64,000 nt of DNA from Panicum virgatum. Taxonomy: Eukaryota; Streptophyta; Magnoliopsida; Poales; Poaceae. The stretch covers positions 13,323,900 through 13,387,899 of the forward strand of contig NC_053138.1 of NCBI RefSeq assembly GCF_016808335.1. Direction: 5' to 3'. Shown here one piece after another: positions 55,996-64,000 of this stretch. A model generated the notes under the pieces. That model made no database searches. It saw only the letters and a program-made list of their open reading frames with translations, and was not told the DNA's origin. Numbering within the stretch: the first letter of the stretch is position 1; every line of letters begins with the position of its first letter. Made by a program: the position numbers and the translations under genes.

Positions 55996-58900
55996 TTAGG
56001 ACTGAAACCTCGCGGACGGTCCTGACTCTCTTCGATCACTGCTTATCTCAAACTCGCTTGAGCTTGCCTTGGACTCGTCGTCTGCATTGCTGCTGTGGCC
56101 CCTCCGGCTCCGGCGGTCCTTCAGAGGATCGAGCAGAACTTTAGACTTATTTCACAATAATTGAAGTGTGATTGTATCAACCAAATAAAGGTGATGTACA
56201 AACCTCCCGTGACGGGATATCTTCCGCCTCAAGCATCCGAACAGCCTGACCCATAGTGGGTCTTTTCTCAGCATCTGGGTCGACACATCGCAGTGCCACT
56301 AGAAGAGCACGCTTCAGAGCACGAGCAGCTGGTTTTAACTCCATATCAGGATCCACTACCTCCTCAGCTCTTCTTGAGCCGACCATCATTTTCAGCCACT
56401 CCACCAAATGCACCTGCACAGAAGCCACGTAGCACCAGATCAACATTCAAAGCTGACAACGCATTGCAGCGTACAAAACTAAAAAAATACATTTGCCACA
56501 AGGGCCACTAGAAATAAATGCAAGATAACCATACACCTGAAATATATTGTCTCCCTTAGTAGATGCTGTTTTGCTGCTAAACAAATGGCTACTGGTGTTG
56601 ACGGCTTGCTTCAGCGTGCATTTGACAATAGTAGATGCTCACCTCATTAGCCGGCCGACCATAGTCAACTGGATCCCTCCCAGTCACTGCTTCCAATAAT
56701 AGCACCCCAAAACTGTAAACATCACTCTTCTCGTTTAGCAGACCAGTGTTGGCATATTCAGGGGCCACATACCTGAAACAGTAGAAAAATAGCGTACGAA
56801 TGGTTGTTTCATGTGAAGTTGCACAAAGCTAATTGTTCTTATCATGAAAAACAAATCTGCCAACTTGTAAATGTCCTAACCTAAGTGAATGCCACACATT
56901 CCCGTTAGTGAAGCAAAGCACTGAAAAATGAAAGAGCAAGCAAAGAACATACCCGAAAGTTCCCATAACTCGAGTTGCGATATGGCTCTTCCCTGCGCCC
57001 AAGAGCTTAGCCAATCCAAAATCAGAAAGCTTGCCATTGAAATCTTCATCAATTAAGATATTGCTCGATTTGATATCGCGGTGCACAACTTTTGGTTCTA
57101 TGGCTTCATGTAAATAAGCAAGCCTGCACATTGTTCAGTTATAAAATTATTTTACACAACAAACCATATGCATAAAAAGAGAGACAAAATGGTGAATGGT
57201 TCGTTTCTTACGCTTTAGCAATTCCAAGAATAACTTTCATCCGGGCTTCCCAAGTAAGAACACCATGTTGTCGCATGGCACCATGAAGCCACTGTTCTAA
57301 GTTTCCATTATTCACATATTCATACACAAGTATCCTGGAATGACAAGATAAATCATGAGAAGATTACAAACCAGATAGGTTTCATGGTGCATCCAAAACA
57401 GATTATCAGGGCTGAATCTAGATGGATAAAGCAAAAGTGAACATTAACAGAGTCAAGTTTTTTATTCAATCGAAAATCAAGTGTTCTCATAAAGATGTTT
57501 AACTGCCTAGTTTCACCAAACCTTAAGGCAAGTAGTGAGATCGAAAGCTAAAACTGAGGAGCGTGTCTTGGATACCTTCAAGTCACCTGAATTTGAACGA
57601 TACACACCGCTATTAATTACCGCGATAACTCTCAGATCACTACTGTGAATATATTTTCTTTTGTAGAAGGTGCGGCAACTTTATGCATTTATTTAGTCTC
57701 ATCTGAAGCTGAAATTAAAAAAGTGAAAATGTATATCCAAAATGCTAATTGAGACTTTGCTCTAAAAAACTACAACACCTTTAGTTGAAACAATCAATAT
57801 AACATGTGGTAGCAGGAGCACAGTTGAACTTCTAGAAGATCAAGATGAAATAGGCAGTAAGGCACACATCTTAAAGTAGATACAATTTGTCTTTAAGAAA
57901 ACTATTTATGTTGTTAATCAGGTAAATATGAGATTCTAGACACTTTAGATCTCAGAATATTTCCAGCGCAATCTACCCACCATGGATATTTCGTCACCAT
58001 TGGCCTATTCTAAGGCTTATCATCACATTACACAATTACACTTCACCATATAAAGACAGCAATACTGCAAGAATTTAGTGGATGATTGTTTCTTGAGCTA
58101 TATATGGTGATGCTAACAGCTTGGTGATTGGTAGCTGCTTGATTTCTGATCAAGGATTGCTTGATTGGCTATTATACTTTGTGGTAGGACATAGTCCATG
58201 GTCCACTAGACTTACAATACTTCTGAATACCACACATTTGGAACCCCTTTGTATTCATGCAGAAGCAGTGCAGGCAATGATATATCCAACGGATTCCAGG
58301 CCAAAAGAATATCGTTTAATACCATGATGTCTAAAATCATAACAGGTATCATACAAGTTTGCACCATACATGCATCAAGAGATACGTAAAGAAACGGCAT
58401 CCATAAATTGGTGAATAATAGAATGTCAGCAAGCAGCTCACTAAGGCAGAGTGATGGACCAATGAACATGTACACTTCTACTGTTTCCTAACAAGGTTTT
58501 GTCATAACCTATTCAATGTGGTATCAAACAAATAAAAAGTGAAACAAAATGAGAGAAATCTAGATTGAGGACTTGGCAAAGAAAAAGAGTATTTCTTTCC
58601 ATAATAATGATTATGATCTAATGGATAAAAGTTTCAAGAGCTGAATGGATATACTAACATGCTTTGGCGGCGCGTGCATTCTCAAAGTTTAATCAAGTGC
58701 TAATTTTTTAAGAGTTTAGCTTCAGGATTTTATCAGCCAAGAAAGCAATTAGATATGAATCAGTAGTCATCCTATGAAAGACATATATATGAAAGCAGAG
58801 AACCGTAGCATCAGTCAATGCATTTGATTGGGAAATAGCTTCACCTATGGATTCCCTCAACACAATATCCTAGAAGGCGGACTAGATTCTTATGCCTCAC

Positions 58901-59749
58901 ATGTCCAATTGCCTCAACTTCAACCCTGAATTCCTTCTCTGCCTGGCCCCTGCAGTGACATATAAAAACAATATCAATATGATGAGACATGAAACCATCA
59001 AAGAGGGCTGAATAATATTTCAAGTTCTATATGGAATGAAATTTGTCCTATAAAGTAAAAATAAATTTCAGAACTTCTTACATGTTATTGAGAAGCTTTT
59101 TTATTGCAACATCAGTCCCATTTATAAGTCGACCGTGGAAAACTATTCCATATCCACCTTCTCCGATGACATTCTCCTTAGAAAACCGATTTGTTGCATG
59201 CTCCAAATCTCTCAAGGTAAACCAATGACCCCAGCCCAGATGTGAAAACTCTGGGAGACCAACCAATGGTGATGCAGAGACAGTGGCATATTGAGAATAC
59301 TGCCTCCTAGCATTGCCTGAGCTGCCTTCGTCGCCAGAATATGAACTGCCAGCCCTTTCACATTGGTATGCCGAGCTGCATTGGCTCAAATTATCAGCAT
59401 CACTCGATTTGCTCCTAACCAAGTGCGCCAATATTTTCCCAGAATCCTTTTCACAATGTTTCTCCTGCACTGCCAGTACATGGCTTTCTGGCACATGAAA
59501 GTTTTGAACAATAGCATGCTCACGCACTTCATCTACTGCAATCTCCTTGGAGACATCCGGAATTTGAGACACCGGGATGTTATCAAAAGACTTCTTCAGC
59601 TTCCTCCGATATATGGACCAGAAGCACATGAAGCCTAGGATAAAGAAGATTACCACCCAAATACAGATGCCAATCACAATCCATAGCCTCAGGCCAAACG
59701 GTGGCGTCCTGGAAGATAACTCTGCCCTCAGGATTTCGCCTGTCGTCAT
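55996..59749 (-). CDS. Transmembrane receptor-like Ser/Thr kinase, small ectodomain
   Basis: Seven coding exons: 59749-59082, 58949-58845, 57334-57212, 57123-56953, 56772-56643, 56413-56204 and 56118-55996, all GT-AG and in phase; 509 residues. About 20 residues precede a membrane helix (22-45, [20 protein letters not shown]). A cytoplasmic linker with many Ser follows, then the kinase: [11 protein letters not shown] (196-206), Lys217 in [17 protein letters not shown] in [11 protein letters not shown], and [10 protein letters not shown]. All key residues are intact. The length, exon pattern and [19 protein letters not shown] match the plant group of At5g18500/At2g42960-like kinases, whose ligands are largely unknown. 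A decayed 3' copy lies at 45948-47760. A SINE sits just upstream. Confidence 0.93.
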
Positions 59750-59874
59750 CTTTATTCCTCAGCAACCTACACACCAGCATCAGCAACGTGATGTTAGCTT
59801 GCACTTCACTAAAGAAGGCCAAGAAGACAGACTCAACGTAAGATAAGAGCATTGTACATTTATACTGGCAATGG

Positions 59875-60040
59875 GGAAAAAAAACTCTTAAGACAACCTC
59901 GACCATGGATCGAAAAAACCTCCGGACCCTGACTTTTGCCGGCGAGTTGATTTTTTTTCTTAACACCAGCTGGTCCAGCCTCGTAAAGCCTGCTGATGCT
60001 ACTCGGGTGTGCACTAACCGCTAGGCTAGAGGCCCTTTCG
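59875..60040 (-). mobile_element. tRNA-derived SINE with poly(T) tail, Au-like
   Basis: Direct repeats CTGGCAATGG (59865-59874) and CTGGCAACGG (60041-60050) flank 166 bp. On the minus strand the head has an RNA polymerase III A-box-like stretch (CTAGCCTAGCGGTTAGTGCA), and the other end is a T-rich tail (GAGTTTTTTTTCC). That layout fits plant tRNA SINEs of the Au type, which end in poly(T). A clean B box is not visible, so it is diverged. It lies in the 5' leader or first intron zone of the receptor kinase. Confidence 0.62.
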
Positions 60041-60050
60041 CTGGCAACGG

Positions 60051-63000
60051 AAAGAGGGCTGCATTCAAACTAAACCGTAGAATTTTTATCAGCATAGCAT
60101 CAAGCTGGTCCATAGCACGAAAAAATCAGTCATCATTGATCATAAATGCTAATAAGGAGGGAATGGGAAGAATATGCAGTGCATGGTTCTTGTGACGCAG
60201 GTTAAATGGGCCAAACAAACAGAACGTTAATGACAAATTGTTTTTTCGGCCACTTGCCCCTTCCCAGTGAGCAGCAGATGAAGAACACCTTAGAGGTGAG
60301 GAAAAGAACGAAAAGAGGGGGGAAATCGCGCAGTGCGGGAGAAGTAGCTAATCCTATCAAATGGGCGGAAACGAACATCGAATAATACAAACTTTGCACT
60401 CTAGCCTTTCTCTAGAAAAGATTCGATCTAATTTCAAGCCGCTCTCACCACAACCCAAGAAAGGAATCCAATCCGACCAGTCTTGAAAGAACAGCCGAAC
60501 AGCAACAGCACTGGATCGGTAAAAAGAACCAATCATCACCGAGGCACTGACCCAGAGTAGCTTCCGAGCAGAGGCGGCACCAAAGAAGGCACTGGTCCAA
60601 TCCAATGCCAACCAAACAAAGAAATGCGCAAAAGAAATGAAAAGAATTTGGGGGAAAGAAAAGAGATATCACTGTCATTGCAACCTTTTGACATCCCCTG
60701 GTTGGTGAGAAAACCTCCGTGGAGACGTGAGTTGTACTTGTGGTACTACCCCGCTCGACGCTTCCTCCAGTTCCAGCTCTTGGTTCCTCGGCTCAGCCCC
60801 TCTGCTGCGTCAGTCTGGTCGGTGAGCAGATGGCCATGTGAGGCCGTCGACCGGCTCCGGGGAGGGGGACGCAATGCTGGGGATTTTTGGGGGGAGGGGA
60901 GAGGGGGGCAACAGTACAAGGGAAGCAAGCATTAAAGTTTAGGTTACAACACTGAGTAGAGAGAGAAGATGGTGTGAGAAAATGGAAGCAAACAGCTGTA
61001 AGAGAAGAAATGGGGATGGCCGCCATATTTTTGCTAGGGACACCGTGCACGGGTGACTTTTGTAGAAAATCAGCTTTTATGAGTGAGCGCTAGTAACTGT
61101 ACGTGGTACTCTCAATCTTTCTTTCTTAGATGATGTATAGTGTATTTAAGTGCAAATGATTATCACTTTATTCAGCTGGCTGTGACTGGTGGCTGGTGCT
61201 GATTTATTGTGAGAGAAAAGTACTGCTGGTTGGTGGCTGATGGTTGGTGCTGATTTGGTGTGTGAGAAAAATATTATTGGCTAGTTGTAGCGAACAGAGT
61301 GTATATATATCCGTGAAATCAACTAAGTCAACGGATCATGTCGATTCCAAATCAAACTATCTAATAATCAAATGAGTAAAAAAATATTCAATACATGAAC
61401 TCCATAATATGCAATTTCATAAGAAACATGCTACATTGTTTAGTGCTATACGTACATCTACAATGTATGGATGCAGCATCAGACTGTTAATCGTGTGGGT
61501 AAGCATATTAGGATAGAGGTGCTACATGTTCAAATGCTATAGATCAGCACAAGTTGTCCACGGGTGAAGCTATTTTCTTTTGTTAGAGGAATTTAATGCC
61601 TAAAGTCTTAATGGAATGGATTTGTAGCAGGTAATGCATCTGCGTAAATGGTGCATTTTTTATGAAAAGCTAAATGGTTCAAATTAATATTGAGGTGTGT
61701 TGCATATCCTCTGAAGATGCATTTGGATAGATTCGAGAAATACCAAAGTTACTTCGCACATCTATTTGCTCTCCCATTTTCATACAACAAGTTCTGCAAA
61801 ACTTACATGTATAGACTATTGAAAACATTGCGTGAAAATAAATAATTATACAGATTTCATTATGTTGGACGATATGGCTTGAACTGTTTTTTACAATTAC
61901 AAATTTACAGTATCACTGTGTGTCCACCAAGTACTCAAGGGAGGCTAAAGACCCACCCACGAGAAGAAAACAAGCATCGAATTACTGTACTGCAGTGTGT
62001 AGATACTCTAAAGTTTACGGGGCATCACTTGTGGAGCCTATCAAATAAACAAAAAAATATTAAAAAATGGTAAAGAATGAAGATGAGTACATGCAAGAAA
62101 GAAGCATGATTTTTTTTTCATTTCTTTACTTCATGGGCATCGATGCCTGTACATGCACCGCTCTCATCTTTTTTAGTACCGGCGTCACTCAAGTGATGCT
62201 TGGATCTTTTCTCTCTATTTGAAGCATGCTCACACTGCGGAAGGCCTAAGGTTGGAAGGTCTGGGTGCGCGGAGCTAAAGCTCCTTTTTGCCGGAACAAT
62301 GAGGCTGTCCGCAACGGTCACGGTAAAAGGGCCGGTAAACAATATACCGCGTGGGAATACATATTTTTCTGCTTCAGCGGCAACTCCAAATGCCGCGCTA
62401 TTTTTGCGCACGGAGCGGAGGCACTCCAAATGCAGCGCGGTAGCGAGCGTGCGGTACGCGGCGACGTGGCGTGAGGCCTGCGCGCCATCCCAACGACCCG
62501 CGCGGGCCTCGCAGCCTCTGCTCCGCCGCGAGGGAGGGACAGGAGGGAGGGATAGTAGGAAGGAGACTGAGTCCACCACCGGCTAGCGGAGGGAGGAGGA
62601 GGGTGGATGCGCCCGCCGCCGAGGAGTTAGAGCAGGCGGGCGGAGAGGGGCTGGCGGAGCTTGAGCCACCACCCCGCCGAGCCGCCGCGGCACCTCCACG
62701 CTCCCGCCGTGGCCGCAGCTCGCGTGCGCCGGGCCGCTCCGTTCCGCCCGCCGGCCACCTCCGCCCCAGCGTGGGCCTTCGCGTGGGGGAGCAGGGCCTT
62801 CGCGTGGGGGAGCTCGATCCCGCGCGAAGGAGGTGGCCGGGGGAGGAGGGGCGCGGTGGCGGAGGGAGGGAGAGAGAGGCCGCAGGGGGAGATAGAGAGA
62901 GTGGGGAGGGAGGGCGGGGGTAAGAAAAATAATTATGACACGTGCGTCCTGGTAGTTGGTATAGAGTAGAAATATAGAGAATGAATGAGTGCGGAGAAAC

Positions 63001-63062
63001 TGGATGTAGAGTAGAGAATCTCGATGAACAGGATGGAATATTCTATTTAGAGAGCGAATTTA
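60051..63062. other. Upstream region of the receptor kinase, then intergenic
   Basis: 60340-60950 probably holds leader exons and promoter of the receptor kinase, but no exon can be fixed. 61050-62100 is AT-rich without signal. 62450-62930 is GC-rich with frames lacking domains and two tandem copies of GGGCCTTCGCGTGGGGGAGC near 62770-62815. Confidence 0.45.
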
Positions 63063-63450
63063 GGGCCTGATTGGTTCCCTACAAATGCATATGAGGGAAC
63101 CAGGCTCCCGGGATGCAGAGTTCCTATGTTTGGATATCTGGTTAAGAGGTTGAGCCTGGCCCCAGAGATGCAGCGGAGGCCTCCCAGCCAGGCTCGCGAG
63201 AGAAGCTCAAATCAAGCATTTCTCGGGAGCGTGGCTGGGCGCATGCGAGTTGTGCGCGCGCAGGAGCTACGAGCAGAGAGCACTGATGCAAGGCCAACTC
63301 ATGCACCCAGGCAACCAATCACCTTCTCTTATTTGTCTGGATGTGTGGAAACGTGAACCAAACAAAGGCACTGTGCAGCTCACGAGTCTGGCCAGCGGCC
63401 CGCATGGCTGGCGTGAGCCCGGCTGCCAGAAGTAACAAACCAATCAGTCC
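63063..63450. mobile_element. Tourist-like (PIF/Harbinger) MITE, 388 bp
   Basis: Ends are GGGCCTGATTGGTTCC and, inward from the right, GGACTGATTGGTTTG. The left flank is TTA and the right flank TTT, consistent with a mutated 3-bp TSD. It shares inner words (GCCAGGCTCGCGAGAGAAG type) with the element at 54063. Confidence 0.6.
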
Positions 63451-64000
63451 TTTGAGTACGACGAATGCGGATAGCTGAGAGCTTGAGAAAGCATGGGACA
63501 CGCGAGGGAAAGGCTTGGGCACCCCAGCTCATGCACACAGCTTCTAACACAGGCCACGAGGACTGGCGGAGGGGGCATATAGCTTGGGAGTTGGGACAGC
63601 AACCGTGGCCCCACAGGCCATCGAGGCGCTGAGGGCCTCGTGTTGTTCCGCAGTGTGCGCGCAGCAGAAGAGGGAGCCGACCCGACCCGACCTGACCTGG
63701 ACCCATACCCTGGACGTGAGCATGAGGTCAAACCAAACGGACACACAGTCCAAATCTAGGCTCGCTTGCTCTCTCGCAGATTGCAGTGCGGCTCACGCGC
63801 GCCAGCACTTTTCTTTTTTTACCATTTCACCCCCGCGCGCGGGGGGCCGCCCGCGAGCGGCGAGCTGCTACTCTGTCTAGGTAGGCGGGCCCATGGGCAG
63901 ATAAATGACAGAAAGGCCCATGCGGCACAACGGTTAGCTGCTTCCTCCCGGGCTGAAGACCTGAAGTGGGTCAGGCACTCGGGCTACCGGTCGTAGTCAG
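63451..64000. other. Intergenic, no supported feature
   Basis: Mixed composition to the window edge. No frame with a domain and no repeat with clear ends. Confidence 0.5.

Noticed and set aside
60001..60040. tRNA gene suggested by the CTAGCCTAGCGGTTAGTGCA stretch
   Set aside because: No cloverleaf, no TTC-loop B box; better explained as the head of a SINE.
62471..62923. 150-residue GC-rich frame near the right edge
   Set aside because: Low complexity, no domain, no splice partners, and no conserved-looking segment.

Overview
This is a plant nuclear window. Spliced GT-AG genes, plant-specific protein families (D14/KAI2 hydrolase, DYW-type PPR, hydroxyproline O-arabinosyltransferase, TOPLESS-like LisH/CTLH proteins, receptor kinases), very GC-rich coding starts and dense small DNA transposons point to a grass, probably of the PACMAD group. 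The grass call is my inference from gene and transposon style; no species marker is present. I see no bacterial operons, CRISPR arrays, rRNA genes or convincing tRNA genes. All coordinates, splice sites and target-site duplications (TSDs) were read by eye.

Layout. 1-5268: decayed Ty1/copia retrotransposon on the minus strand, running off the left edge. About 7.3-10.3 kb: a plus-strand gene for a small conserved plant protein ending in a CaaX box. 11.4-13.9 kb: transposon debris, including a repeat family with palindromic ends and split base composition. 15.1-19.8 kb: a D14/KAI2-type alpha/beta-hydrolase gene with a TATA box, one transposon-swollen intron and two reading-frame breaks, one at a run of 21 G. 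22.5-23.2 kb: a dead aspartic protease. 23.9-25.4 kb: an inverted partial genomic copy of the CaaX gene, split by an hAT element. 25.7-29.3 kb: a nine-exon receptor-like cytoplasmic kinase (minus). 30.6-36.9 kb: almost only transposons. 37.0-38.97 and 42.2-43.3 kb: two tandem paralogues (plus) coding short LisH/CTLH proteins that resemble the TOPLESS N-terminus without WD40 repeats. A MULE that captured an NB-ARC resistance-gene fragment lies between them. 44.0-45.8 kb: an intronless DYW-type PPR gene (minus). 45.9-47.8 kb: a decayed copy of the 3' end of the receptor kinase at 56-60 kb, invaded by tandem MITEs. 48.4-53.6 kb: a hydroxyproline O-arabinosyltransferase gene (minus) whose last intron holds a 2.35-kb RTE-like LINE with a 16-bp TSD. 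56.0-59.75 kb: an intact-looking transmembrane receptor-like kinase (minus) with a SINE just upstream. 60-64 kb: no supported gene.

The genes do not form one pathway. They act in housekeeping or signalling roles: hormone or butenolide-type perception (D14 family), organellar RNA editing (DYW), secretory-pathway peptide arabinosylation (HPAT), kinase signalling and possible co-repressor modulation (LisH/CTLH pair). The most distinctive content is the LisH/CTLH pair, the frame-broken D14-type gene, the NB-ARC-carrying MULE, two local segmental duplications broken by later insertions, and the palindrome-ended repeat family at 11.4 and 36.2 kb.
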